64,000 bases of DNA from positions 88,717 through 152,716 of the forward strand of contig NZ_BJDI01000009.1 of assembly GCF_005405065.1 (NCBI RefSeq), in the 5' to 3' direction. Shown here piece after piece: positions 27,498 to 36,866 of the stretch (its first letter is position 1; each line of letters starts with the position of its first letter). The notes under the pieces were generated by a model. That model ran no database searches. It was given only the letters and a program-made list of their open reading frames with translations, and had not been told where the DNA came from. The position numbers were made by a program, and so were the translations under genes. The DNA is from Lactiplantibacillus nangangensis. GTDB lineage: Bacteria; Bacillota; Bacilli; Lactobacillales; Lactobacillaceae.

Positions 27498-28409
27498 ATG
27501 CATTTAGAACGAAAAGAATTGATTGATTACCTTGTCGGCTTTGCACTGGTCTTAAGCATGGTCGGCATCGCCACTTGGTACCAAGATTACGAAATTATTC
27601 TACCAGAGATCGGCGCATTAACGACTGGCACGTGGATCTACCACAAACGCGATTGGGTCCGCCAACCAATTAAGATTTTCTTAGCACCATCCGGCACGGC
27701 GGTGATTGGCTTTATCGTCAATCTGCTCCCACTCAACTATCCAACCAAAGTCGTTGCCACTTTATTACTTATTCTGATCTTATTGTGCGGCTTACACTCG
27801 ACTTTAGCCCCATCATTCGCAACTGGCCTGTTGCCAATTATCGTGAACGCCACTCACTGGTCGTTCATCATCGCCATCTTTGCGTTTACGCTGATCTTAA
27901 TGGCTGGCGTCATGTTACGTGGATTACATCGTGGTATCCCAGCGGGCGACCCGCTCAAAGTCAGTCACATGCTGATTTTTTTGACGGCGGGTGTGTTGTG
28001 GACTGGACTGGTCTGGTTAAGCGGCAATCCGCAAATGGCAGCCATCCCACCGGTACTCGTGGTCTTCTTTGAAACTCTCCAGCAGCCCACTTACAGCGGT
28101 AAAATGGCCCTGAAACACGTGGCAGCTTTGAGTGGTGCCGCCACGATTGGTGTCGTCGTGCATCTGATTTTCGCCTCGTGGTTGCTCACAACGCTGATTA
28201 GCCTACCACTAGTCTTCATCTTACTGGCATTCTTGCGGTTAAAATTACCCGCTGCCTATGCGTTTCCACTATTGGCACTCGTCCTACCGGAAGCCATGTT
28301 TCAGCACCTACCGTTAGCAGCCTTGCTAGCCGCGAGCTTCTTCTTAGGTATCGTTTTCACTTATAAACAAGTCGTTAATCGAATTCGACTGGCGGCGGAA
28401 AATGACTAA
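27498..28409 (+). CDS. Polytopic membrane protein, possibly HPP-related
   Basis: About 303 residues with eight or nine hydrophobic segments. PEIGALTTGTWIYHKRDWVRQP followed by the segment APSGTAVIGFIVN recalls the HPP family layout, but the match is weak and not relied upon. Start uncertain: AGGAGG (27480-27485) is 3 nt from a TTG and 12 nt from the ATG at 27498. Monocistronic between two terminators. Function unknown. Confidence 0.65.
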   Translation: MHLERKELIDYLVGFALVLSMVGIATWYQDYEIILPEIGALTTGTWIYHKRDWVRQPIKIFLAPSGTAVIGFIVNLLPLNYPTKVVATLLLILILLCGLHSTLAPSFATGLLPIIVNATHWSFIIAIFAFTLILMAGVMLRGLHRGIPAGDPLKVSHMLIFLTAGVLWTGLVWLSGNPQMAAIPPVLVVFFETLQQPTYSGKMALKHVAALSGAATIGVVVHLIFASWLLTTLISLPLVFILLAFLRLKLPAAYAFPLLALVLPEAMFQHLPLAALLAASFFLGIVFTYKQVVNRIRLAAEND

Positions 28410-28412
28410 AAC

Positions 28413-28456
28413 AAAGCACCAGCAGTGCCGTTCATACGGTCGACTGCTGGTGCTTT
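28413..28456. terminator. Bidirectional terminator between convergent genes
   Basis: Arms AAAGCACCAGCAG and CTGCTGGTGCTTT flank an 18-nt loop. Confidence 0.88.
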
Positions 28457-28467
28457 AAGTTTAGCTT

Positions 28468-29487
28468 TTACTTTTCGTCTTCATCACGACGACGATTCTT
28501 CAAGATCACCCAAATCAATAAGCCAATCAAAATAATAATGATTGCTGCGAGGATCGCAACTAAGGTCCAATTAGTCGTCTTTTCTGGCTTGTAAATTGAA
28601 GCCCCGTTCATATCACTCGCCTTTTTAGCGGTAATCGTGAATGGCTTGCTCAAGTTCCACTGATACTTGCCATTTTCGGCACTGGCCTTGATATGCATCA
28701 CATAATGGCCGGCTTCCAATTGCTTAGTCCCATCACCTAACGCGTAATTAAAGTGACTGTTGGGCGCCATGGTCATTTTATCCTTAACGGTCTTAAGCAT
28801 CTTTTTAGCGTCGCCTTTTTTGGTGACATAACCGTCAACCTTAAAATCACGCATGATCACCGCGCGCGGATTTTGCAACTTCGCCGCAATGTAATTCCGG
28901 TAATTCACTTGAATTGGGCCAGCTGCTAACAATTTCAAATCCGGCTTAACCGTCAACGTTTTAACTTCTCGTAATTGTAAGCCAATCGTATAGCCAAACT
29001 GGTTTTGAATGCTGACACCTTTCTTTTTACCATCATTAGCAACATGTTGGGTCACATTGATTCCACCTAAGGCCACACCTGGAAATTGTTTAGCTGGAAT
29101 CTTAACATTCATGTTGACGAGTAATGACTGCTTTGCTGGTACCGTCAACGTTTTGACGGTACTCGTTGCTGGCGCTAAATTAAATTGCAGCGAGTCATCC
29201 GCATGCTTACCCGTACTATCATAGACCACGTTCCCATTATCGGAAGTCGTTGCTAAGTGCGTTTGGACATCATATTGATGAGATTTCGTATCGCCATTAT
29301 TAATTTTAACGGTGACCTTTTGAGTTTCTCCCGGTTTAACCAGTAAGTCAAAATAAGTCACTTTCTTATCAATCTGATTATCTGGCAATACCGCCTGGGC
29401 ACTGAAATGATTACTCTCCGCTTGAGCAGTTAGTCCGCCCATTAATAGACTAATCCCCGCTAAAATTCCAACAACCCAACGTTTCAT
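28468..29487 (-). CDS. WxL-cluster cell surface protein (DUF916/DUF3324)
   Basis: 339 residues. N-terminal signal peptide cleaved near residue 23 (LTAQAES), a DUF916-type peptidoglycan-binding domain (DKKVTYFDLLVKPGETQKV ... DSLQFNL), a DUF3324-type host-binding domain (GVALGGINVTQ ... KPDLKLLAAGPIQVNYRNYI), and a C-terminal membrane segment with positive tail (KNRRRDEDEK). Last gene of a csc-type cluster with two WxL proteins and a small LPXTG protein. The encoded complex is thought to assemble on the wall. Paralogue at 61172. Confidence 0.9.
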   Translation of the reverse strand: MKRWVVGILAGISLLMGGLTAQAESNHFSAQAVLPDNQIDKKVTYFDLLVKPGETQKVTVKINNGDTKSHQYDVQTHLATTSDNGNVVYDSTGKHADDSLQFNLAPATSTVKTLTVPAKQSLLVNMNVKIPAKQFPGVALGGINVTQHVANDGKKKGVSIQNQFGYTIGLQLREVKTLTVKPDLKLLAAGPIQVNYRNYIAAKLQNPRAVIMRDFKVDGYVTKKGDAKKMLKTVKDKMTMAPNSHFNYALGDGTKQLEAGHYVMHIKASAENGKYQWNLSKPFTITAKKASDMNGASIYKPEKTTNWTLVAILAAIIIILIGLLIWVILKNRRRDEDEK

Positions 29488-29550
29488 GTTGTCACCCTCT
29501 CATGCTGAACTATGTACGACGGTGGTCGCCCACCGTCAATAATAACTTCT

Positions 29551-30195
29551 TTAATTGGTTGGCGCGCTCACTAATTTCCAAGTCAATGTGCCGCGATAGC
29601 TACCAGCGACTAGTTTTTGGGCTGGTAGTTGAAGTGTTACCGGCGCCGTCTTGGTTGCCATGACTAACGCCCAAGTTTCAATTCCTTGACCAGCTTTAGC
29701 AGCTAGTACCGGATTCGCGCGCTGATTAAGCAACTGGCCCGGGCTAACTTGTTGTGGCGGTCGGCTCACATTGGTCGCGACCGTCTTTAACTCACCAGTG
29801 GTCGGCCAATCAAGCTGACTTTGCAACTCGCGTGAGCCTTGACGCAATCCAGACGGTTGAACCGTTAGCTCCCAGCCCGTTGGTTGTGCCCGCCGATCTG
29901 AAACTTGTACTGCAACGGCAGTGGATGACGGCTCTAACGTGATGGCTTGGTCAATGGCCTGCGTCTGGTAGTTCAGGTTGCTAACCGCATCAATGGTTAA
30001 ATTGCCTTTTGAACCAGTCGTGTTAATCTCATCCGGTAATTTTTCTACCGGCGCAACCGGTCCAATTTCCGTCTTACGGGTCAGTTTAACTGTTGCCTGA
30101 GTCGTCAACGCCTGAACTGGCCGTGGTTGGCTTAACCATCCACCCAGTAGCCCGCCAGTAACACCAATCAGTACTGCGCATTTGCTGAGTTTCAA
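29551..30195 (-). CDS. WxL domain cell surface protein
   Basis: About 214 residues. Signal peptide followed by a mature part with the two Trp-based motifs of the C-terminal WxL domain: GWELTV near the middle and TLTWKLVSAP at the end. WxL domains bind peptidoglycan non-covalently. The start is unusual: a TTG at 30195 best fits AGGTGG 8 nt upstream, while GTG codons at 30207/30204 overlap the ribosome binding site. Second WxL protein of the cluster. Confidence 0.85.
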   Translation of the reverse strand: MKLSKCAVLIGVTGGLLGGWLSQPRPVQALTTQATVKLTRKTEIGPVAPVEKLPDEINTTGSKGNLTIDAVSNLNYQTQAIDQAITLEPSSTAVAVQVSDRRAQPTGWELTVQPSGLRQGSRELQSQLDWPTTGELKTVATNVSRPPQQVSPGQLLNQRANPVLAAKAGQGIETWALVMATKTAPVTLQLPAQKLVAGSYRGTLTWKLVSAPTN

Positions 30196-30228
30196 CGTCA
30201 ACACCACCTATGCTAATTCTGGTCTAAG

Positions 30229-30816
30229 TTATGCTGCCGGTACGGTAGGAGCACTAGTTAACGTCCAAGTTAAGGTTGAAGTATAAGTACCAGCAACGTT
30301 CCCAGCAGGAATATCCAAAGTGACATCACTCAATTCGTGCTTATTGCCCCAAGTCCCCAATCCAGCATTTTGACTTGCACTAAAGATGGTCGAATCATCG
30401 CCGGCTACTGTGACTGCGCTGCTTGCTGGTGCTTCGCTTGAATTTTCACCCACGGCCGCAACTGTACCCTCGGCAAACTTGAGTTCAGCACCGGTTAACG
30501 TCTTTGAACTGCTAGAAGTAAACTGTGTACCAGCGACTGTAACCTGCCAACCATCTGCCAAGCCAGGGTTTTCTACTGTAATATCATCATCAACACTTGT
30601 TGCCTTCAGATGCAGCTCACCAGCCCCAATTTTCTCTGATCCAAATTCAATAGTCGGTGCCTTCGTCAAAGCCAATTGTGCACTTGGATCCTGTTCCAAT
30701 CCAACTGTCGCTGTAGTAGTCCCACCGGATGTTATTTCCGCTGCATTCCCAACCACTGGAGTTGCCAATAATGTTGCGACGCCTAGAACTGCTGCTAAAG
30801 CTAAACTTTTTTTCAT
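30229..30816 (-). CDS. WxL domain cell surface protein
   Basis: About 195 residues. Signal peptide MKKSLALAAVLGVATLLA with a cleavage site near GNAAE. The WxL domain ends with STLTWTLTSAP, and the first motif is GWQVTV. The second ATG (30816) is the better start because GGGG lies 9 nt upstream; the ATG at 30822 is only 3 nt from it. Six nt after the stop of the small LPXTG gene, so co-translated. Confidence 0.9.
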   Translation of the reverse strand: MKKSLALAAVLGVATLLATPVVGNAAEITSGGTTTATVGLEQDPSAQLALTKAPTIEFGSEKIGAGELHLKATSVDDDITVENPGLADGWQVTVAGTQFTSSSSKTLTGAELKFAEGTVAAVGENSSEAPASSAVTVAGDDSTIFSASQNAGLGTWGNKHELSDVTLDIPAGNVAGTYTSTLTWTLTSAPTVPAA

Positions 30817-30822
30817 AATCAT

Positions 30823-31026
30823 TTACCCCTTTTTCACAACCTGATGGCCCCGCCACCAAGTTAAAATAATTGCAACTAACAATAAAATTATGACGCCTAA
30901 TAAACTAATCAACAGCCACCACTGGGGTTCGCCAGTTTGTGGCAACACGCCAAAAATTCCCGGACTAACCGTTTTGGCCGGCGTAATTAATAATCCATAT
31001 TGGCTAGTCTGAATATCAGCCAGCAT
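30823..31026 (-). CDS. Small LPXTG-anchored protein of the WxL cluster (CscD-like)
   Basis: 67 residues with LPQTGE, a membrane segment (WWLLISLLGVIILLLVAIIL) and a positive tail (WWRGHQVVKKG). GGGGGAGG lies 8 nt before the ATG, so the start is good. Odd: residues 1-28 contain no signal peptide, although sortase substrates normally need one; the single C-terminal hydrophobic segment may serve for insertion. First gene of the WxL cluster. Confidence 0.8.
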   Translation of the reverse strand: MLADIQTSQYGLLITPAKTVSPGIFGVLPQTGEPQWWLLISLLGVIILLLVAIILTWWRGHQVVKKG

Positions 31027-31429
31027 TTCGCATGCCTCCCCCTGTGGCGCCGTCGCGTTACTTTAAAATAATAATTAATCTGGTACATCTAACTAGGCAT
31101 TTACTTGCGTCCAAGTAAATTGACAAGTACCTCAACTGTTAATGTATCAGAGTATCATTTCATAAGCAATCAATCGCACCTGAAAAGTTCACCGGTTACA
31201 TTGCTGATATGACGGCAATCCTAATCATACCTATAAATTAAAAGCCAAAAATTTGAGTTCGTTTTTTGTACTTTCGAATAACGGTTATCATGACTGAGTT
31301 ATTAACTAATCAAATATTTCTAAAATGACAAAAGGCTGATCATCGGTCAACATCACTTCAATTTTTCAAAAAAGGCGCAAAAATAGCCCCATCCAACCAC
31401 TAGGGCTGATGAGGCTAATTATTTTTAAC
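31027..31429. other. Intergenic region between the WxL cluster and the GH42 gene
   Basis: Holds the minus-strand promoter region of the WxL cluster (AT-rich, no unique hexamers assigned) and, at 31376-31427, an intrinsic terminator for the GH42 gene (minus strand TAGCCTCATC / GATGGGGCTA arms, then TTTTT). No ORF with a ribosome binding site was seen. Confidence 0.6.
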
Positions 31430-33481
31430 TTAAAGCGGTTCACGTAATACCATGACACCATATTTTGACAGCGTTAACTGCCGGGCAACATGCTGACCAG
31501 TCAATAAGTCAGTCGCGGGTCGCTGAATTGCCACGTTTTGAGGGCCTTCAGAGAAGTTCATCAAGAAATGATACTGATTGCCATTTTGATAACGGGTCTG
31601 ACACGAAACTTGATAACTCGGTGCCGTCACGAACTGGTTAGCTAAGTGCAACTTTGCAATAATCTTTTGATAGAACGCCGTTAAAAACGCACGATCCAAC
31701 CGGGTGCCAAGATAATACGCCATCCCCTGTTGATAAGGGTGTGCCGTTACGGCTGGGGTATCCTGATAAAAATTATCGGTATAGTGCGCTAAAACATCGG
31801 CCGTCGTTACACGCAAAACTTCGTCATAATCATGGGTCTGATAAGTCTTACCTTCATAGCGGACATGGTAGTGTTCACCCGGCAACAACGTATCAAGTTC
31901 ACGCGTTTCAATGCCAAATAAGTCCCGTAATGGGCTGGGAAAACCACCTAGCAAAACGCGGTCGAATTCATCGACCATGCCACTAAAGTAGCTCGAAACC
32001 AAGGTCCCACCTTGGGCAACATATGCCTGTAAAGCCGCCATCGTCGCTGGCCGTTGCATGTAGAGCATCGGTGCAATGACCAAGTCATATTTCGTTAGGT
32101 CGGCGTCACTCGTCACAATATCACACGGAATATCCTGACCCCAGAAAATGGCATAGTGTTTCTGTAGCGTTTGAATCCCCAAACGCGTCGGTCGGCCAAA
32201 GCCACCGCCACGATTTAGTGTCCAATTGCTTTCCCAATCAAAGACGATGGCGACTCGGACTCGTTTCGTCGCACCTTTGATCTCAGCAAGTTTTTCAAGT
32301 TCAGCGCCATATTTTGCGACTTCTTGAAAGACCCGATTATCCGTTGAATCATCATGACCGATAACGGCGCCATGATACTTCTCGGAGTTACCTTGCGCCT
32401 GTCGAATCTGAAAATAGAGCGTACTGTCAGAGCCGTGGGCCAACTGTTGCATCGAACTGAGAATGTGCATCCCCGGTTGTTTGGCCTTATTGTAATCCGC
32501 CCAATTGACAAAGCTCGGCGTCGATTCCATCACTAAAAATGGTTGCTGCTTCAATGACCAGAATTGATCATGAATATAGGCCGTCTTCATCGCCGTTTCC
32601 GCTAAGGATTCATAGTTATTGTGCCAAGCTGGATAACTGTCCCAACTCACCACATCGACTTTTTTCGCAAACTTGCCGTAATCCAATCCAGTCAGCGGGG
32701 TGTACTGCTGATTAGCTGGACCATCCGCCATAAAGTTAGTCGTCATCGGAATCCTCGGGGTCAACTCCCGTAATGGCTGAATCTCGTGCTGATAAAAACC
32801 AATCGTCATATCGGTCACAAATCGTTTCCAATCCAGATCCATGCCATGAACTTTGGTTTCACCTAATGGCGATGGTGGCAACACTTGTGACCAGTCACTG
32901 TATAGGCCGCTCCAGACACTCAAACACCAAGCCCGATTAAGATCATCTAAGCTGGCATATTTGCGCTGAAGCCACTTGCGCCAGTTCGCCTGACATAAGT
33001 CACAGTAACAGTCACCCGAATATTCATTTGAAATGTGCCACATCAACAAAGTCGGATTCTGACCATAGCGTTTCGCAAGCTGCGTGTTAATTTCACGTAC
33101 CTTTTCGCGATAGACTGGTGACGAATAACAGTGGTTGTGCCGAAAGCCATGCGTATGCCGCCGACCGTATTCGTCGACGCGATTGACTTCTGGATACTTT
33201 TGACTCAACCAATGCGGTCGGGCACCACTGGGCGTCGCCAAAATCACATGACCATGAATTTTCGTCATCTCAGCGAAAACCCGATCCAGCCAGCTAAAGT
33301 TGTAGACCCCTTCCGTTGGTTCTTCGAGCGCCCATGCGAAGACACCCACTGTGACCGTGTTAATGTGGGCCTTTTGCATCATGATCAAATCTTGTTTTAA
33401 AATTTCCGGGTGGTCGAGCCACTGGTCCGGATTATAATCGCCACCATGTAAGAATCCTGGTGCCTGCACTATATTAGTCAT
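31430..33481 (-). CDS. Beta-galactosidase, glycoside hydrolase family 42
   Basis: 683 residues. GGDYNPDQW at the N-terminus, acid/base Glu in WHISNEYSG, a zinc-type cysteine cluster (CYCDLC) just after it, and nucleophile Glu in VMESTPS. Full-length three-domain GH42 enzyme. It splits beta-galactosides in the cytosol and has no signal peptide. GAGG precedes the ATG. The stop of the alpha-galactosidase gene lies 11 nt upstream, so the two are co-transcribed. Confidence 0.93.
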   Translation of the reverse strand: MTNIVQAPGFLHGGDYNPDQWLDHPEILKQDLIMMQKAHINTVTVGVFAWALEEPTEGVYNFSWLDRVFAEMTKIHGHVILATPSGARPHWLSQKYPEVNRVDEYGRRHTHGFRHNHCYSSPVYREKVREINTQLAKRYGQNPTLLMWHISNEYSGDCYCDLCQANWRKWLQRKYASLDDLNRAWCLSVWSGLYSDWSQVLPPSPLGETKVHGMDLDWKRFVTDMTIGFYQHEIQPLRELTPRIPMTTNFMADGPANQQYTPLTGLDYGKFAKKVDVVSWDSYPAWHNNYESLAETAMKTAYIHDQFWSLKQQPFLVMESTPSFVNWADYNKAKQPGMHILSSMQQLAHGSDSTLYFQIRQAQGNSEKYHGAVIGHDDSTDNRVFQEVAKYGAELEKLAEIKGATKRVRVAIVFDWESNWTLNRGGGFGRPTRLGIQTLQKHYAIFWGQDIPCDIVTSDADLTKYDLVIAPMLYMQRPATMAALQAYVAQGGTLVSSYFSGMVDEFDRVLLGGFPSPLRDLFGIETRELDTLLPGEHYHVRYEGKTYQTHDYDEVLRVTTADVLAHYTDNFYQDTPAVTAHPYQQGMAYYLGTRLDRAFLTAFYQKIIAKLHLANQFVTAPSYQVSCQTRYQNGNQYHFLMNFSEGPQNVAIQRPATDLLTGQHVARQLTLSKYGVMVLREPL

Positions 33482-33492
33482 CTCGTTTCACC

Positions 33493-35745
33493 TCAATTAA
33501 CTGCGACTAAATGGTAAACATGTGATTGAAAATCACCGCGTAATTCTGCGGTATCAGCGTTCGCACCGTTGAATTGATACGGTTCTCGTAACCCGAACTG
33601 CTGTAATAAACGCCCACTGACAACGGGGCCATCATCGATCTGGTAGTTCTGATCCGCAGCAACCGTTGGCAACTTAATGTGATTCAAAACGGCTGAATTC
33701 GGTGTTGCGAGCTTCCGATAAAAGCCCACGAACAACTCGGTCTTTGCCGGATTGGCGACGCTCCAAGCCACGGTGTTAGCCATTGGATCAATGGACCGCA
33801 GTTGCCGAAACTCACCGTTCACTAGCAACTCACGGTGTTGCCGATAAAAGGCGATATTGGCTTTTATGGCCGCCATTTCGTCAGCGGGCAATGCCGTAAT
33901 ATCTAATTCATAGCCTAGCGGGCCAAAATCACAAACATTTTGCCGCATTGCGAGTGGCGTCACACGGCCAACTTGGTCGTTAGGCACTGCTGAAACGTGA
34001 TTACTAAAGGCCGATAGTGGATAGGCCAGCGCACTACCAGATAAAATGGACAACCGTTCGACGGCATCACTATCATCACTCGGCCACATTTGAGGGCTAT
34101 AAAATAATATGCCAAGATCAAAGCGACCGCCACCACCGGCACAACCTTCAATTAGTAAGTCTGGAAAATCAGTCAAGATTCGCTGATACAAATCATAGAC
34201 GCCGAGCATATAGCGATGGAAGAATTCCGTCTGCGGGCGACCGTTTTCGGCTAAGTATGGCGAGTAAGCTTCGGTGATGTTCCGATTCATATCCCACTTG
34301 ATAAAGTCGAGCTTTGCGGCTTCAATGACCGGCTTAATTTGTGCATAAATGGCGTCAACCACGGCTGGATTAGCAAAATCGAGCACGTATTGCCCGCGAC
34401 CAATCGACGTCCGCGGATAAGGATGGCGCACGACCCACTCTGGGTGGTCATGATAGAGCGGCGTATCTGGCGAGACCATTTCTGGTTCGAACCAGAGCCC
34501 CATCTGTAAGCCCAGCTCATGAATCTGTTGCGCAAAGTGACCAATACCATTTGGAAACTTGCGGCGATCCACCCGCCAATCACCGAGCGACGTCCGATCG
34601 TTGTCACGGTGGCCGAACCAGCCATCATCGACCACGAAACACTCCATACCGAGCTGCTTAGCTCGTTGTGCCAGCGTTAATAGGGTCGTTTCATCGAAGT
34701 TGAAGTAAGTTGCTTCCCAGTTGTTAAAGACAATCGGTCGTGGCCGTTTTTGCCATTGGCGATCGGCAATTTGTTGTTGCGCAACGGCTTGCGTCTCGGC
34801 CATTAACCCGTTGACACCGCTAGCGCTGTAATAAAGCAGTGCTTCGGGGGTACTGAACGACTCTTCCGGCGTCAATTGCCAACCGAAATAAGCCGGACTA
34901 ATCCCCGTCATCAACCGTGTTTTGTGCCATTCATTCACCTCGACCTGACTCAAAAAATTACCAGAGTAGATCAAATTGCTAGCGTACACGTCGCCATCAG
35001 TCAGACTGTGACTACGCATCAGCGCGACAAACGGATTGTGTTGATGGCCGGACGCGCCTTTCAGTGATTCCACGGACACCGTACCTTGTTCTAAATTATG
35101 AAATTTGACGTGGCGTTCTTTCAGCCAAGCGCCGCCCAAATTGACCATTTCAAAGTCGTCATCCGGCAGTTCCAGCACGCCACTCATCATGTTTTGAATC
35201 ATGACTGGCTTGTCTCCTAAATTAGTCAGGGTACTGCTGCGCGCAATCACGCCATGCGACTTAAAAATCGTATAGTGTTCGACCAGCTTCAACTGATGGG
35301 CTTCATCAATCAACGTAATCGCCAATTGTTGGGCTTCTTGTGACCCCACCGCGTAAGTCGCTGGCCGCGCTAATGACCGCGGCTTCGTATCAGTGATCGT
35401 ATAACTCTGATAACTGAAGTCTAAGTACCAAGGATCATTGTCGCAAGAAACATCCAAGGCACCGCGGCGAAAATCTGACGAGCCATAAACGGGATATTCC
35501 TGCGCTCGGTCAGCCAAATTGAAGTTGCCAGATTCTGGCGAATATTTGACCGTCCCCGCTGATTTACTCTCCTGCGTCCGTAAATAAGCTACCTCATCCG
35601 CGGTCAAATAACCCAGGGCTTTACCATAGTATAGATGGCCTAATTGTCTATTCGCCATGACGGTGATCACATAACTGATTTTATCGTTATGCAGATGAAA
35701 CACATTCTCACCAATTAACTCAATCATCGCTTTACTTTCGCTCAT
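33493..35745 (-). CDS. Alpha-galactosidase, glycoside hydrolase family 36
   Basis: 750 residues from the ATG at 35745 (GGGAG upstream); upstream in-frame codons lack a ribosome binding site and cross a structured repeat. Family GH36 landmarks: catalytic Asp in FIKWDMNRNITE, second acid in PSDDSDAVER, and FEPEMVSPDTPLY. Cytosolic retaining enzyme acting on melibiose, raffinose and galacto-oligosaccharides. Operon with the GH42 gene. Confidence 0.93.
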   Translation of the reverse strand: MSESKAMIELIGENVFHLHNDKISYVITVMANRQLGHLYYGKALGYLTADEVAYLRTQESKSAGTVKYSPESGNFNLADRAQEYPVYGSSDFRRGALDVSCDNDPWYLDFSYQSYTITDTKPRSLARPATYAVGSQEAQQLAITLIDEAHQLKLVEHYTIFKSHGVIARSSTLTNLGDKPVMIQNMMSGVLELPDDDFEMVNLGGAWLKERHVKFHNLEQGTVSVESLKGASGHQHNPFVALMRSHSLTDGDVYASNLIYSGNFLSQVEVNEWHKTRLMTGISPAYFGWQLTPEESFSTPEALLYYSASGVNGLMAETQAVAQQQIADRQWQKRPRPIVFNNWEATYFNFDETTLLTLAQRAKQLGMECFVVDDGWFGHRDNDRTSLGDWRVDRRKFPNGIGHFAQQIHELGLQMGLWFEPEMVSPDTPLYHDHPEWVVRHPYPRTSIGRGQYVLDFANPAVVDAIYAQIKPVIEAAKLDFIKWDMNRNITEAYSPYLAENGRPQTEFFHRYMLGVYDLYQRILTDFPDLLIEGCAGGGGRFDLGILFYSPQMWPSDDSDAVERLSILSGSALAYPLSAFSNHVSAVPNDQVGRVTPLAMRQNVCDFGPLGYELDITALPADEMAAIKANIAFYRQHRELLVNGEFRQLRSIDPMANTVAWSVANPAKTELFVGFYRKLATPNSAVLNHIKLPTVAADQNYQIDDGPVVSGRLLQQFGLREPYQFNGANADTAELRGDFQSHVYHLVAVN

Positions 35746-35806
35746 ACTTACTTCTCCCACTTTCTCATGCCGTTTTTGGATTGTTTGATTGTTATTCGGT
35801 TCAGAT

Positions 35807-35929
35807 CCAGTCGCCTCCAGCAATTTAGGGTGCTGCTGTGAGGCAGACCTGGAGCCAAAGAGCGTTCTCCAGGGCGACTGGACACTTTGCCAAACCCGCA
35901 AAGCGACCCCAAATTGCTTCCGGCTAGTC
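35807..35929 (-). repeat. Structured intergenic element, copy E
   Basis: Minus-strand reading: TAGCCGG start, arm AGCAATTTGGGGT pairing with ACCCTAAATTGCT, and core hairpin (35848-35873) CCTGGAG-AACGCTCTTTGG-CTCCAGG. The loop matches the conserved ACCGCTTTTTGG core of the other copies, and the sequence TTGCGGGTTTGGCAA is shared with copy D. Confidence 0.75.
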
Positions 35930-36131
35930 ACTTGTCGAATTCTTATGCTATTTACAAAATCGATGGCTACGTTTAATAACAAAAGCAGTGATAAACACTA
36001 TCAACAGATAGTCATTCCTGATCGCATTTATTCATTCACCAGTTTATGCCTACATCGCACCAAATAGTTGAAATTCTGTCAGGACACACCCACAAACTTC
36101 GTCCAAGCTGTTCTCAAATAGAACACCACTT

Positions 36132-36297
36132 CAGCCGAGAGGGCCGTCCCAGTTAGGGCTCAGTGGTGAAATTTGACTTGGTTGGCGGTGAGCTGCCGGC
36201 GACCTAGTCAAAGGCCGATTTTCGAGACCGCTTTTTGGCTCGAAAACGTGCCCACCACGTTCCAGCCCTAACTGGGACGGCCCGGCAGGCGGCAACC
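36132..36297 (+). repeat. Structured intergenic element, copy A
   Basis: Perfect 20-bp arms GGGCCGTCCCAGTTAGGGCT (36141-36160) and its complement (36264-36283). Core hairpin TTCGAG-ACCGCTTTTTGG-CTCGAA at 36221-36244. Flanking conserved words AGCCGAGAGG (left) and GGCAGGCGGCAA (right). Internal TTTGACTTGG pairs with CCTAGTCAAA. Confidence 0.85.
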
Positions 36298-36328
36298 AAC
36301 TACTATCTCGCCGTCATTTAACAATGAC

Positions 36329-36380
36329 TAAAAGAACTCACACTAATTAGTTACGCAAACTAATCGGTAATGAGTTCTTC
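36329..36380 (-). terminator. Terminator of the DUF3284 gene
   Basis: Minus strand AAGAACTCATTACCGATTAG / CTAATTAGTGTGAGTTCTTTT stem with mismatches, T-rich end. Confidence 0.7.
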
Positions 36381-36388
36381 AATCAAAA

Positions 36389-36841
36389 TTAATTAGTCGC
36401 GGTTTGGGCTAAATGATCTAAATAAGTCATCCGTTTACGTACGCCCCGGTTATAAAAGAACTTGTAGAGCAACCCGAATAACATAAAGTTTGCTTGACTG
36501 CGATTATTATCAAAAACATTGCGTTCCGAATAGGCTAGCACATCTTTGTCCCGGCGATTCTTAGTAAACTCGAACGTTTGAATAATACTCCCAGCTGGTT
36601 GCTGTGTCTCCAGCTGAAAACGCTCGTTCGGAATCATCTCTTTGACCATCATATAGTCTCGGGTCGGTTTTTTACTCATCTTCGTTGCTAAGTGAGCCTT
36701 GATCGTCGTTCCTGGGCTCAGTGCTTTGATGGCGGGATCCGTCCGTTGAAAATATGCCAATTGCTCTTGGACCAAAACCCGATAGATCGCCGCGCGATTC
36801 GCCTGATAAGGATAGTTATATCTTAAAGTATCAGTTCTCAT
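36389..36841 (-). CDS. DUF3284 domain protein
   Basis: 150 residues, a START/SRPBCC-like small protein of the DUF3284 family, recurrent beside PTS cellobiose/lactose genes in lactobacilli. No catalytic motif. Lies 25 nt downstream of the EIIC gene and ends at a terminator, so it belongs to the PTS operon. Function unproven; co-occurrence suggests a role in sugar utilisation or its regulation. Confidence 0.8.
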   Translation of the reverse strand: MRTDTLRYNYPYQANRAAIYRVLVQEQLAYFQRTDPAIKALSPGTTIKAHLATKMSKKPTRDYMMVKEMIPNERFQLETQQPAGSIIQTFEFTKNRRDKDVLAYSERNVFDNNRSQANFMLFGLLYKFFYNRGVRKRMTYLDHLAQTATN

Positions 36842-36866
36842 TGTCCGTACCTGCCTTCTGCTAAAT

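Larger units (their letters stand above)
35746..36388. other. Intergenic region with two structured repeat elements
   Basis: Contains element E (35807-35929, minus) and element A (36132-36297, plus), plus a terminator of the upstream DUF3284 gene at 36329-36380 (AAGAACTCA arms). No gene recognised. The promoter for the galactosidase operon should lie just left of element E, but no hexamers are assigned. Confidence 0.6.

Noticed and set aside
35746..35982. A longer N-terminus for the alpha-galactosidase (829 codons)
   Set aside because: The extension has no ribosome binding site, crosses element E and is not typical of GH36; GGGAG precedes the ATG at 35745.
35789..36067. A 92-codon plus frame upstream of the alpha-galactosidase gene
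   Set aside because: Covers the structured element E and has no ribosome binding site or protein-like composition.
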